Source: Metabacillus endolithicus
Lineage (GTDB): Bacteria; Bacillota; Bacilli; Bacillales; Bacillaceae
Length of the DNA stretch: 64,000 nt
Assembly (NCBI RefSeq): GCF_023078335.1
Contig: NZ_CP095550.1
Coordinates: forward strand, 1,364,001 to 1,428,000
Direction of reading: 5' to 3'
Positions 39,161 to 49,316 of the stretch are shown in pieces. A model generated the notes under the pieces. The model saw only the letters and a program-made list of their open reading frames with translations. It was not told where the DNA came from and made no database searches. Both the position numbers and the translations under genes were made by a program. Position 1 is the stretch's first letter. Every line of letters begins with the position of its first letter.

Positions 39161-40495
39161 TTATAGTTCCCTTCTTAAAGCGGCTAGCACATTGATATTT
39201 GTTGCTTTAACAGCTGGTCGCAGCCCGGAAATCATAGCTACTCCAATACTAATGGCTACTGATATCACAACTAGACTTATCGGAATATATGAAAATGTAA
39301 AGTCTATTTCACTAGTACCTCCACCTGTAGCAGATTGTAAAATAATTGGTAAAATCTTGTTAGCAGCAAAGCTAATACCGTAGGAAATGAGTACACCAAT
39401 GGTTGCCCCGATAATTCCTATATACGCACTTTCCATTAAAAACAATCTTCTAATAATTCCTGGTTGTGCACCTAACGCTTTCATAATTCCTATTTCTTGA
39501 GTTCTTTCCGTTACAGCCATTGTCATCGTATTAAAGATCCCAATTGATGCTATAATAACTGCGATTGTTCCAACAAATATTAATCCAGCCTTAAAAAAGG
39601 TAAAAAATAAGTTTATACTATCTAATTCTTCGGTTATTGAATAAACCATATAATCTTTATCTTTAAGGTCAGTGGTCACCTGTTCTACTGCCTCCAAGTT
39701 AGATGCATAGACAAAAACCTCACTATAGGGAATTTCACTCACCTGACTTCCTTCTTCTAAAGGCCTTGCAAAGGAAAGAATCTCCTCTCGAAGTACATCA
39801 TTTATATAGATGCTTTGATCCTGCATCCAGTCCCGAGCAGGTGCTTCTCCCACTCCTGCAATTTTAAAAGTAAATGACTTTTTCTCTTCTTTTCCTTCTT
39901 CTGTTTCTTTCGTAATAGTCATCGTAATTTCTTTACCTACAAGATTTCCTTGGTATCCTGTTGGCTCTTTAACAGTCTCATTTGGTGAAGATTCCATCTT
40001 CTTCTGATATTCAATTTTTTCATTTTCTGTTAATAGAGCTTTAGCAAAATGATATCCAACAATGATTTCATTATCCGCTTGTGGTACTTTTCCTTTTTCC
40101 AATGACAAATTAGCCTTTAACTCTTCTTGCATATTTGTTATTGTTGGCCAAACTTCTCCTTTTCTGTCCTCGAGTGAAACCTCCACCGGAAGGTCAATCG
40201 AGTTACGGCGGACAACCGCTGTTACATTTTCTGTTTCACTAAGTTCTTTTAGATGCTCCTTATTAATTTGTTGATATCCTTCCTTCTCCGTTTGTTTTCC
40301 TGAAACAGAAACTTCTGTAATAATCTGCTGCGATTGTATTTCTTCCGTCATGCTCTTTTGAACACCGAACCCAATTGAAGCCAAAACAATTAAAAAGGCA
40401 CATGCCATTGTGGTTGCTAAAATGGTCATAAAAACCCTAAGCCGATTTTTCTTCATATTTTTCAACATAAGTTTTAATTGATCATTAAACTTCAA
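39161..40495 (-). CDS. ytrF: ABC transporter permease YtrF (FtsX/MacB-like)
   Basis: 444 residues in the MacB/FtsX arrangement: one N-terminal helix (RVFMTILATTMACAFLIVLAS), a large extracytoplasmic domain (~35-290), then three C-terminal helices with ITMAVTERTQEIGIMKALGA-type FtsX motif. It works with the YtrE ATPase, probably in mechanotransmission or cell-wall stress rather than simple export. The start is the TTG five bases after AAAGGTGGTGC; it overlaps the end of ytrE by 11 bases. B. subtilis ytr genes respond to cell-wall antibiotics and have been linked to acetoin use and wall thickness. Confidence 0.9.
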   Translation of the reverse strand: MKFNDQLKLMLKNMKKNRLRVFMTILATTMACAFLIVLASIGFGVQKSMTEEIQSQQIITEVSVSGKQTEKEGYQQINKEHLKELSETENVTAVVRRNSIDLPVEVSLEDRKGEVWPTITNMQEELKANLSLEKGKVPQADNEIIVGYHFAKALLTENEKIEYQKKMESSPNETVKEPTGYQGNLVGKEITMTITKETEEGKEEKKSFTFKIAGVGEAPARDWMQDQSIYINDVLREEILSFARPLEEGSQVSEIPYSEVFVYASNLEAVEQVTTDLKDKDYMVYSITEELDSINLFFTFFKAGLIFVGTIAVIIASIGIFNTMTMAVTERTQEIGIMKALGAQPGIIRRLFLMESAYIGIIGATIGVLISYGISFAANKILPIILQSATGGGTSEIDFTFSYIPISLVVISVAISIGVAMISGLRPAVKATNINVLAALRREL

Positions 40496-41183
40496 CGAAA
40501 GCACCACCTTTTGACAGCACTCCATCTTGTAAATGAAATTGATGATTGCTTATTTTCGCTACTTCATCATCGTGTGTAATAATACAAAATGTAATTCCTT
40601 TTTCTAAGTTTAAGCTTCTTATTAAATCTAATATTTCTAATTCAGTTTCTGTATCGAGACTTCCAGTTGGTTCATCAGCAAGAATAATACTTGGCTTTGT
40701 AATTAATGCTCGTGCAATACTTACGCGTTGTTGTTGTCCCCCCGATAATTCATTTGGATAGTGACTCGCGTGTTCATGTAAACCTACATTTTGTAATAAA
40801 TCCATGACTTGTTTTTTTCGCTCAGGGGAAGGTACCCCTTTTAAGGTAAGAGGAAGCTCCACATTCTCAAATGTCGTTAAACTTGGAATGAGCTGAAAGC
40901 TTTGAAAAATAAAACCAAAGTGACTCAATCGAAACTTTGCCCATTCTTTTTCATTAAAGTTTGTTACATTGTTTTCATGGATGATCAATTCGCCCTCAGT
41001 AGGCGATATATAACCTGAGATTAAATTCAGCAAAGTGGATTTTCCAGAACCACTTCGACCAACAATTGTCGCGATCTCACCTTGCTTTATGTTAAATGTT
41101 ACATTTTTTAAAACGGGAATTTCTTTTTCTGTTCCTTTTTTCCCCACTCTAAAAGAATGACTCAAGTTCTTAACCTCAATCAT
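40485..41183 (-). CDS. ytrE: ABC transporter ATP-binding protein YtrE
   Basis: 232 residues of the LolD/MacB ATPase type. Walker A GRSGSGKST, signature LSGGQQQRVSIARAL, Walker B ILADEPTGSLD and switch His in ITHDDEVA are all intact. It pairs with YtrF, whose TTG start lies inside its 3' end. AGGAGAAGG precedes the ATG (MIEVKNLSHSF). It lies 21 bp after the YtrC/D-like permease gene, consistent with one operon from the promoter at 43482-43510. Confidence 0.93.
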   Translation of the reverse strand: MIEVKNLSHSFRVGKKGTEKEIPVLKNVTFNIKQGEIATIVGRSGSGKSTLLNLISGYISPTEGELIIHENNVTNFNEKEWAKFRLSHFGFIFQSFQLIPSLTTFENVELPLTLKGVPSPERKKQVMDLLQNVGLHEHASHYPNELSGGQQQRVSIARALITKPSIILADEPTGSLDTETELEILDLIRSLNLEKGITFCIITHDDEVAKISNHQFHLQDGVLSKGGAFVEV

Positions 41184-41204
41184 ATACCTTCTCCTCCATT
41201 ACGT

Positions 41205-42161
41205 TTATTTTTGTTTTTTATAGATAGCAAAATAACTAATGATAAATCCAATACCTGCACCGATTGCAGCTCCAATAATGTAACCGACCATATCTTCTTG
41301 GGATGAAGACATATACCCCAATGTACTGAACCCTAAGATTCCTAGAACGATAACGATGACTTGGGCAGGTCTTTCCATCCATCTCCACACAAAGAATGAG
41401 CCGTTTCGTTCAAATGGATGTTTTTGAAAAGCATAATAACCAATACTAAAAAATAGTAAACTAATAATAAAAGGTAAAAGTAAACTTTTAACAGGAAAAT
41501 GACCATACGTAAAAAACAAATAAGAAATAGGTGATAGATTGTAAACAGCAGATTCAAATGAGCGATCAATGTTAACTTCAGGGTAAAATAATATTCCAAT
41601 TTGAATAAGTGTTAATCCAAATACAAGAATCGGAAATACACTCACTGTAAATGCTACTAATCCTTGAGCCAATGGGTTACCGGTAAACGCTCCCGCAGAA
41701 AATGTAACACTATACAGTAGCAACAATGCACCCAATAAATACAAATAAAACTCTGTAAAATAAAGAACTGGAATATCTATAAACAGGATTAGTATAGCCG
41801 TTATTGTAAATGAAATGACCCAACTTAGAATAATACTTACGGCACCTACACTCCATTTCGTTAGGTAAATACTTCCCCTTGAAAAAGGCAGCGTCAGAGT
41901 AAATTCCATATTTCCATTACTTCTCTCCACACCAATTTGCACAATGGCTAGTGTTATAACAAACACACATAATAAAAATGCTGAACCAAAATGTTGTAGA
42001 TCAATCTCTTTTAAATCTTCGGAAAGATTCTTTATATTTATTAAATTTAAATATTCCAGCCATATTTGTGCTGGCAGAAGAAACGAAATAAAGAGGACCA
42101 TGATTAATAACTGAACCCAATGTTTCTTTATTTCATGTTTTAATAAATCAGGAGCTACCAT
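41205..42161 (-). CDS. ytrC: ABC transporter permease YtrC/YtrD-like
   Basis: 318 residues with about eight hydrophobic segments, beginning MVAPDLLKHEIKKHW as in YtrC/YtrD permeases. B. subtilis has two such genes (ytrC, ytrD) in its ytr operon; only one is here, so the partner of YtrB may be a homodimer. It starts seven bases inside the end of the ytrB reading frame, implying coupled translation. The C-terminal region (about 250-315) has two more helices and a basic tail. Substrate unknown. Confidence 0.82.
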   Translation of the reverse strand: MVAPDLLKHEIKKHWVQLLIMVLFISFLLPAQIWLEYLNLINIKNLSEDLKEIDLQHFGSAFLLCVFVITLAIVQIGVERSNGNMEFTLTLPFSRGSIYLTKWSVGAVSIILSWVISFTITAILILFIDIPVLYFTEFYLYLLGALLLLYSVTFSAGAFTGNPLAQGLVAFTVSVFPILVFGLTLIQIGILFYPEVNIDRSFESAVYNLSPISYLFFTYGHFPVKSLLLPFIISLLFFSIGYYAFQKHPFERNGSFFVWRWMERPAQVIVIVLGILGFSTLGYMSSSQEDMVGYIIGAAIGAGIGFIISYFAIYKKQK

Positions 42162-43414
42162 CTTCGCTTCCCTCCAAACTTTGCAATAAAGATTTCTTCC
42201 AAACTTACTGGAAGCTCATTCCAAATTTTAGGTTCATGTGAGCGTAACCACTCATGACTTTCCCGATCCTCCTGTTTCATAACAACTGTATAAAAAACAC
42301 CGGTGGACTCTAAGATTGGAATGCCCTTCTTTCTCATCTCTAACGTTAAATCTTGATTGAAAGCCAATTGTAATTTCACATAATTCTCCTTTAAATCATC
42401 TACATTCAGTACATCTGCGAGCTGATTATCTTCTAAAAAGGCAATGCGATTACAAATTCGTTCTATGTCTTCGAGTCTGTGTGATGTTATTAAGATAGTC
42501 GTATTTCTATGAGCAACTTCATCAATCATTAATTGCAAAAGATCGTGCCTTGTTACGGCATCAATTCCATCTGTTGGTTCGTCAAGTAAAATAACAGCAG
42601 GACGGATCGCAAATGCAAGAATAAGACCCAATTGTTTTTTTAGCCCTGTGGAAAGTTCACGATATTTTTTTGTTTCTGGTACTCCGTAGCGATTCATTAG
42701 TTCATTTGCATACGTTACATCAAAGTCCGGATAGAGTGTACGAAGTGTTCTAACAAGTTGTTTATAGCTATAACGATCATAGGCAGGATTTTGAACTGGC
42801 ATATATATCACTTTTCTTTTTACAAGAGGATGATCAAAAATGGACACATTCTCAAACAGCACTTCACCCTTGTCTGGTTGAATAATTTGTTGTATGCACC
42901 GTAATAAGGTTGTTTTTCCAGAACCATTTCTTCCTAATAAGCCAAAAATTTCGCCTGATTCAAGAGTAAGGTCAATCTCTTTAAGAACCTCAACTCCATC
43001 AAGTGTTTTTGTCAGTTTTTTTATTTGTAGCATGGGAATCCCCCCTACTTCCTTCCTGATTTCATCAATCCACTCATGAATATAGTTAAAGTCAATACCA
43101 GCATAAAACGCATCAATAATTAGCGGCTTTAATTGGTCCTTAATCATTTCCATCTTCCTTTCATCTAGTGACTCTCCCGTATTTTCTGACACAAAGGTTC
43201 CACGCCCACGTAATGTCTCAATTATCCCTTGTCTTTCAAGCTCCTTATAAGCCTTACTAACAGTGTTTGGGTTTGCAACAATCATGGTGGATAATTCTCG
43301 AACAGATGGAAGCTTGTCACCAGACTTTAATACCCCTTTAAAACATAGCTCCTTCATCTGCTGAATAATTTGCTCATAAATGGGAGTTGAACTTCTCGGA
43401 TCTATTTGGATCAT
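42155..43414 (-). CDS. ytrA: GntR-type repressor YtrA and ABC ATPase YtrB in one open frame
   Basis: One 419-codon frame covers two normally separate proteins. Residues 1-~127 are YtrA: a winged helix (SGDKLPSVRELSTMIVANPNTVSKAYKELER) and a short C-terminal tail. From M128 (MLQIKKLTKTLDG) it is YtrB, an ABC ATPase with GRNGSGKTT, LSTGLKKQ and VILLDEPTDG. An RBS-like AGGGGGG stands six bases before M128. Losing one G of that G6 run would end YtrA at 131 residues and free ytrB, matching the B. subtilis layout. Either a true fusion or a one-base error fits; given the other indels nearby the error is at least as likely. Confidence 0.82.
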   Translation of the reverse strand: MIQIDPRSSTPIYEQIIQQMKELCFKGVLKSGDKLPSVRELSTMIVANPNTVSKAYKELERQGIIETLRGRGTFVSENTGESLDERKMEMIKDQLKPLIIDAFYAGIDFNYIHEWIDEIRKEVGGIPMLQIKKLTKTLDGVEVLKEIDLTLESGEIFGLLGRNGSGKTTLLRCIQQIIQPDKGEVLFENVSIFDHPLVKRKVIYMPVQNPAYDRYSYKQLVRTLRTLYPDFDVTYANELMNRYGVPETKKYRELSTGLKKQLGLILAFAIRPAVILLDEPTDGIDAVTRHDLLQLMIDEVAHRNTTILITSHRLEDIERICNRIAFLEDNQLADVLNVDDLKENYVKLQLAFNQDLTLEMRKKGIPILESTGVFYTVVMKQEDRESHEWLRSHEPKIWNELPVSLEEIFIAKFGGKRRW

Positions 43415-43453
43415 CGTTTCTCCCTACTTTCCTATCATTTTATATTGATCTAT

Positions 43454-43476
43454 GTGTATTACATCATGTAGTACAC
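43454..43476. promoter_or_regulatory. Candidate YtrA operator
   Basis: A 23-bp palindrome, GTGTA-T-TACAT-C-ATGTA-G-TACAC, lies immediately downstream of the -10 box of the ytr promoter, where a bound GntR-type repressor would block transcription. YtrA, encoded first in the operon, is the natural candidate. Confidence 0.8.
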
Positions 43477-43481
43477 TTAGT

Positions 43482-43510
43482 ACATTACGCCAACTCTATA
43501 AAATTGTCAA
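43482..43510 (-). promoter_or_regulatory. Sigma-A promoter of the ytr operon
   Basis: On the minus strand TTGACA (43505-43510) and TAATGT (43482-43487) are exactly 17 bases apart. The ATG of ytrA follows about 70 bases downstream. Confidence 0.85.
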
Positions 43511-43540
43511 TAAAATACAGATATTTTTTCCGAAAATAAA

Positions 43541-43563
43541 AAAAAGGACCAGTTGGCCCTTTT
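43541..43563 (-). terminator. Terminator after the small gene at 43565
   Basis: AAAGGGCCAACTGGTCCTTT forms a short stem on the minus strand and is followed by a long T run. Confidence 0.7.
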
Positions 43564-43564
43564 A

Positions 43565-43732
43565 TCATTCGTCTTCTACTCTTTGCTTAGATTTAATTGG
43601 CTGACCCTTTTTTGCATTTTTAGCTTTTGTTTCTTTAATTGGATCATAATCCTGACCAAGCTCTAGATCATTGCTGTTAACACCGTTTTTTGTTTTCTGC
43701 TCCGGGTTATTTTGCTTTGATCGTTTTTTCAT
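43565..43732 (-). CDS. Small basic hydrophilic protein, unrecognised
   Basis: A 55-codon frame beginning MKKRSKQNNPEQ and ending KSKQRVEDE. The composition is highly polar with many Lys, Asn, Gln and Asp and no cysteine or hydrophobic segment, similar in style to small spore-associated proteins, but I cannot match it to a named Ssp family. Its ATG overlaps the ytzC stop as ATGA, and AAAGGGG lies 14 bases upstream within ytzC, so coupled translation is likely. A terminator follows directly. Confidence 0.6.
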   Translation of the reverse strand: MKKRSKQNNPEQKTKNGVNSNDLELGQDYDPIKETKAKNAKKGQPIKSKQRVEDE

Positions 43733-44001
43733 CGCTCAGCATCCCCTTTAAGAATCATCTTATTTTGAAGTTCTTGAAGTTGTAATCTCATACGATAAAG
43801 CTGATCTTGCTGCTGATCATTTGCACTTAATGAAAGATGATTAATTTCATTAACAGAATCCTCTAGTCCCTGAAGTGCTTTTGTATATTCTGTTTCATTA
43901 TAATGCTCTTGTTGTGCTCCAGTTTTATATTGTTCACGAGCATATTCAATTGCGTCCGTACAGCGTTGTAAATATTCATTAACAGATTGTCTTGTTGCCA
44001 T
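43729..44001 (-). CDS. ytzC: YtzC-like protein (DUF2524)
   Basis: A 90-residue helical protein matching Bacillus YtzC: MATRQSVNEYLQRCTDAIEYAR ... QEHYNETEYTKALQ ... LYRMRLQLQELQNKMIL. It is probably an all-helical coiled-coil protein; function is unknown. The start is the ATG eight bases after GGAGG; earlier in-frame ATGs overlap or precede the RBS. It heads a two-gene unit with the small gene at 43565, and lies divergent to ytqA, as in B. subtilis. Confidence 0.85.
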   Translation of the reverse strand: MATRQSVNEYLQRCTDAIEYAREQYKTGAQQEHYNETEYTKALQGLEDSVNEINHLSLSANDQQQDQLYRMRLQLQELQNKMILKGDAER

Positions 44002-44181
44002 GTCCATCTCCTCCAAACGATATGAAGTCAATTGAAGCTTCATCAGTTATATTGTTTACAACGGATGAAAAAACTTGTGTTCAAATATATGGAAAGCCAT
44101 CAAGTCATCTGTCTTTCCTGAAGCTTAAATGGTAAAATGATTAGATGGAAATTTGACATACTATTAAAGGAGGTTTCTATT

Positions 44182-45717
<1,536 letters not shown>

Positions 45718-45741
45718 AGGCGCCCTCATTAGGCGCCTTTT
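45718..45741. terminator. Bidirectional terminator between mnmM and ytpB
   Basis: AGGCGCC / GGCGCCT stem with a 7-base loop followed by TTTTAG, directly after the mnmM stop; the convergent ytpB stop lies just beyond. Confidence 0.8.
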
Positions 45742-45747
45742 AGTTCA

Positions 45748-46827
45748 TTAGGAACTTTTTTTCCAAGGGAATTTTTGAATTGTACGATATGCTCTTCCAT
45801 TAAAATAAAAGAAAAAAGAGGTTATTCCACCTAACTTTATTAATCTTTTTGCTAATTTATTAAGCTCTTTCCTTGATGCAACCTTATCATCTGATAAATA
45901 CACTCCAAGTAATCCCCGATTAATCAAGCGATGAAAATTCTCATGTGGAATCCCTTTTAAGTGAATATCAGCCTTCTCAACGAAGTACTCCAATCTATTG
46001 ATCATGACTTCTTCTGACGAATAATAGCTACAAAAATTCAAGTCTCCACCCTGTTGATCCTCTTCTTGGTCAATTAAATAATCGAGCAGAATATGAAGAC
46101 CCTGGATATAAGGGAAATAGCTGTCCATTATTTGTTTAGCTTGTTTCTCTTCAAACCCTTCTTGAAAAGCATATGCTACTAAACAAAAAATACCAAGAGT
46201 TGATCCTGTACAAGCTGAAAACTCATACCATTCCATTTGGGGTACATTTCCTCTATGTCGTTCAAACCAATCCTCAAGGCGTGACACTCGTTCATCCTTT
46301 TTAACATGCTTATGTACCTGAAGATCGCAATAATAATTTGATAATTCTAGTAAATACTTTGATATCAAAGGATAGTGTTGTAAGTCCGATAAAACATTTT
46401 GACATGTTTGAACTAACTCATGAAGATAGCCACCATCATCTTGATCTTCCCTAAATTGGTAATAATTTTTACAGGAAGCACCGCATGATAAAGCATCTAA
46501 CATAGACTGGTGAAGCATGCGAAAATCAACAGGATCCAGAGAAGTACTTCGATCACAAAGATTATCTAGATAATCACTTATTGTTTGATAAGCAACAATA
46601 AATTCGATGCATTGCTGTTTATGCTGACCTGAAATCATTGATAAAATTGCTCCACCTTCACAGTGAAACTCTTTTTCCTGTATACTATTTAATGCTTGTA
46701 TCCTTAATTCCCTATTCGGTATGCTTTCTGCTTTCTCTTTCCAATGCTTTATATAAAAATGTGTGATGGGAAATATTTCTTTATATACCTTAGTCATTAA
46801 CCTAATCGGATGCTGGGGTACTGTCAA
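45748..46827 (-). CDS. ytpB: Tetraprenyl-beta-curcumene synthase YtpB
   Basis: About 359 residues matching the YtpB family (DUF2600), large terpene synthases that cyclise tetraprenyl diphosphate on the way to Bacillus sesquarterpenoids. Acidic metal-binding candidates are AYQTISDYLDNLCDRSTSLD and LDYLIDQEEDQQGGDLNF; QMEWYEFSACTGSTLGIFCL is highly conserved. The start is taken as TTG nine bases after AGAGGTG; a GTG four codons earlier is inside the RBS. It lies 50 bp after ytpA on the same strand, as in B. subtilis. Confidence 0.9.
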   Translation of the reverse strand: MTVPQHPIRLMTKVYKEIFPITHFYIKHWKEKAESIPNRELRIQALNSIQEKEFHCEGGAILSMISGQHKQQCIEFIVAYQTISDYLDNLCDRSTSLDPVDFRMLHQSMLDALSCGASCKNYYQFREDQDDGGYLHELVQTCQNVLSDLQHYPLISKYLLELSNYYCDLQVHKHVKKDERVSRLEDWFERHRGNVPQMEWYEFSACTGSTLGIFCLVAYAFQEGFEEKQAKQIMDSYFPYIQGLHILLDYLIDQEEDQQGGDLNFCSYYSSEEVMINRLEYFVEKADIHLKGIPHENFHRLINRGLLGVYLSDDKVASRKELNKLAKRLIKLGGITSFFFYFNGRAYRTIQKFPWKKSS

Positions 46828-46879
46828 AGGGGTTGTCACCTCTTGTATATAGAATAAAGTTAAAGCATTTTATAGTGTT

Positions 46880-47674
46880 TTACTTTTGATCATGTGAATG
46901 GGCGTCAAAAAACCTCTTCGCCGTTTCAAAAACTATTTCTTGCTCTGGCTCATTAAAAATTTCATGATAAAGCCCTTTCCACTCTTTATAATTTTTCTCA
47001 TGAAGATCTACTTTGTTAAACCATGCTTTCACAAGTGACTTGTCAACAATCTTGTCTGCGCCGCCTTGCATAAGTAATAACGGTACATCCTGAAATTTAC
47101 CAACCTGATTTTGTGCTTCTTCCATAGCCTTTATTAACTCACGGTACCATCTTACGGAAACCTTTGTCACATATAAAGAATCATTTTCATCAAGCTCCTG
47201 TACAGCTTTACTTCTAGTAGCAAGACCAACATTCAATTGTGACTGTACTTTAAAAGATGGCATAATTAAATTCAAGCCTCTTGAAGCAAGCTCAAGCGCC
47301 TTATTAGGTTTAAATAATATTCCCAGGCAAGGAGACGATAGAATTACTGCCTTCACATCATGATGCTTTTCCTGCAAGGCACGAATAACAATAAGGCCTC
47401 CCATGCTATGGCCTAATAAAAATAGCGGAGCACCAAATTTCTTTGCTTCCGTAATCCACTCATTCACTTCTTTTATATATTCATCAAAAGATTCTATGTG
47501 TCCTCTTCTTCTGGTTGTAGTTCCTTGACCTGGTAAATCACCGATTACAACATGATATCCAGCTAATCTCCACATTTCTACAAGCATTTTATAGCGACCA
47601 TGATGTTCAGCAGCTCCATGGACAATAACAATACATCCCTTTACATCATCTGTTTCAGCTTCCCATTTCCACAT
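46880..47674 (-). CDS. ytpA: Monoacylglycerol lipase/lysophospholipase-like YtpA
   Basis: A 264-residue alpha/beta hydrolase: nucleophile elbow LLGHSMGGLIVIRAL, oxyanion HGAAEHHGRY, Asp in MQGGADKIVD and His near the end in GLYHEIFNE. In B. subtilis YtpA is a (lyso)phospholipase needed for the phospholipid antibiotic bacilysocin. The RBS AGGAGAGG precedes MWKWEAETDD. It is co-directional with ytpB and divergent to ytoA. Cytoplasmic; no signal peptide. Confidence 0.88.
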   Translation of the reverse strand: MWKWEAETDDVKGCIVIVHGAAEHHGRYKMLVEMWRLAGYHVVIGDLPGQGTTTRRRGHIESFDEYIKEVNEWITEAKKFGAPLFLLGHSMGGLIVIRALQEKHHDVKAVILSSPCLGILFKPNKALELASRGLNLIMPSFKVQSQLNVGLATRSKAVQELDENDSLYVTKVSVRWYRELIKAMEEAQNQVGKFQDVPLLLMQGGADKIVDKSLVKAWFNKVDLHEKNYKEWKGLYHEIFNEPEQEIVFETAKRFFDAHSHDQK

Positions 47675-47802
47675 AATGCTGCCTCTCCTTTCACTATCTT
47701 CTCTTTTTAAATATCTATGGAAATCAACATTTTAGTATTATAAACCAGTGGTATAATAAACGAATAAAAGTATATTCTTTCCATTAGAAAGGAATGACAA
47801 AC

Positions 47803-48315
47803 ATGATTTATCCATTTAAAGACAAAGAGCCCCAAATCTCTGAATCAGCTTTCATTGCAGATTATGTAACAATTACCGGTGATGTAATTGTCGGAGATGA
47901 ATCAAGCATATGGTTTCAAACAGTCATCCGCGGAGATGTTTCACCAACAATTATAGGTAAGCGTGTGAATATTCAGGATTTATGTTGTCTTCATCAAAGT
48001 CCTAACAAACCACTAATCCTCGAAGATGACGTGACTGTTGGCCATAGTGTCGTTCTACATAGTAGCATTATTCGCAAGAAAGCTTTAATTGGTATGGGTT
48101 CCATCATTTTAGATGGTGCAGAAATTGGTGAAGGAGCCTTTATTGGAGCAGGTAGTCTTGTTCCTCCCGGAAAAAAAATACCCCCTAACACGCTTGCTCT
48201 TGGTCGACCAGCAAAGGTTGTAAGATCACTAACCCAAGAAGATATAAAAGATATGGAACGAATCCGTCGTGAATATGTTGAAAAAGGACAATATTATAAA
48301 TCCATAAAAAAATAA
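47803..48315 (+). CDS. ytoA: Gamma-carbonic anhydrase-like protein YtoA
   Basis: 170 residues forming a left-handed beta-helix of hexapeptide repeats (VTITGDVIVGDESSIW, IRGDVSPTIIG). The three zinc-ligand histidines of the family are present in CLHQSP and TVGHSVVLHS. GMGSIILDGAEIGEGAFIGAGSLVPPGKKIPP follows the usual pattern. Activity as a carbonic anhydrase is not certain for bacterial YrdA/YtoA-type proteins. The ATG nine bases after AAAGGA and the MIYPFKDKEPQI opening set the start. Confidence 0.9.
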   Translation: MIYPFKDKEPQISESAFIADYVTITGDVIVGDESSIWFQTVIRGDVSPTIIGKRVNIQDLCCLHQSPNKPLILEDDVTVGHSVVLHSSIIRKKALIGMGSIILDGAEIGEGAFIGAGSLVPPGKKIPPNTLALGRPAKVVRSLTQEDIKDMERIRREYVEKGQYYKSIKK

Positions 48316-48691
48316 GCACCATGAATAATTTTTATGGATTTGTACATTACATAAAGTCTTTTTAAAGAATAAAAAATTCACCAATGAAACTTGGCGATAA
48401 GCCAAGTTTTTCTAATCTTTCTTATTATGTTACCACCCTCTACCTTTCCATACCACTTTCAAAATCTTCTTTCATAAATTGTTTAAAAATGACTCAGGAC
48501 AGACACAAATGCCTCTACTTCTTACATATTATACCTATCTTAAGAAAATAATTTCATTTCATAATGTTTATTTAGCTATCATTAATTTTTTGAAAATTAT
48601 GTGAAGCAATTTTTTACATTATCTTATTATTAACTAAATAATCATCAACTAAAATAATAGTAAAGGGGTAAAAAAAAGGAGCGTTCCTAAG
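48316..48691. other. Intergenic region between ytoA and the PAP2 gene
   Basis: 376 very AT-rich bases with no gene. A plus-strand terminator hairpin lies at 48389-48414. The remainder, about 48420-48690, presumably carries the PAP2 gene promoter; no motif stands out. Confidence 0.5.
48389..48414 (+). terminator. Terminator after ytoA
   Basis: ACTTGGC and GCCAAGT enclose a 5-base loop and are followed by TTTTCT. Confidence 0.8.
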
Positions 48692-49279
48692 ATGAAAACA
48701 AGGCTTTTATCGAACATGTATGATTTTGAATGCAGGCTGTTTCGAAGTGTAAACCGTCATTTTGATCAAAAGATTCTAAATTTCTATTTTCGCAATATTA
48801 CACATCTTGGTGGAGCTATTATCACAATCACGGTTTGTCTTTGTCTTATGTTTTTCACAAAAGGTAACGTACAAACTACAAGCATTGCTAGTGGATTATC
48901 ACTTCTTTTAAGCCATCTTCCCGTGGCTATGGTTAAAAAACTGTATCCACGTAAAAGACCTTACATTGCACTTGTAGAAACAAAAGTACCTGCAAATCCA
49001 TTGGAAGATCATTCCTTTCCATCAGGACATACAACTGCTATTTTTTCTGTTATCATTCCATTTATTTTATTTATGCCACAATTTGCACTTATTCTTTTAC
49101 CAGTTGCTATAAGTGTAGGTTTATCAAGAATGTATCTTGGCTTACATTACCCTTCAGATGTTCTGGCTGGATGTTTACTTGGAAGCTCTGCTGGATTTGT
49201 TAGCTACACAATTTGCCATGAAATATTGTATAAGGCTTTCTTTAACCTAAGTATGAACATAAAAATAGAAACTCATTAA
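48692..49279 (+). CDS. PAP2 family membrane phosphatase
   Basis: 195 residues, with about five membrane helices and the three PAP2 phosphatase motifs: KKLYPRKRPY, PSGHTTAIF and SRMYLGLHYPSDVLAG (catalytic His in each of the last two). Candidate substrates are phosphatidate, phosphatidylglycerophosphate or undecaprenyl pyrophosphate, as for BcrC/YwoA-like proteins. A glycosyltransferase gene follows 37 bp downstream on the same strand and may act on a lipid made by the same pathway. AAAGGAGCG precedes the ATG. This gene pair interrupts the B. subtilis ytoA-metK order. Confidence 0.87.
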   Translation: MKTRLLSNMYDFECRLFRSVNRHFDQKILNFYFRNITHLGGAIITITVCLCLMFFTKGNVQTTSIASGLSLLLSHLPVAMVKKLYPRKRPYIALVETKVPANPLEDHSFPSGHTTAIFSVIIPFILFMPQFALILLPVAISVGLSRMYLGLHYPSDVLAGCLLGSSAGFVSYTICHEILYKAFFNLSMNIKIETH

Positions 49280-49316
49280 TGGTACCTTTCACTTTTTAGT
49301 AACTGGGGGGATTTAT

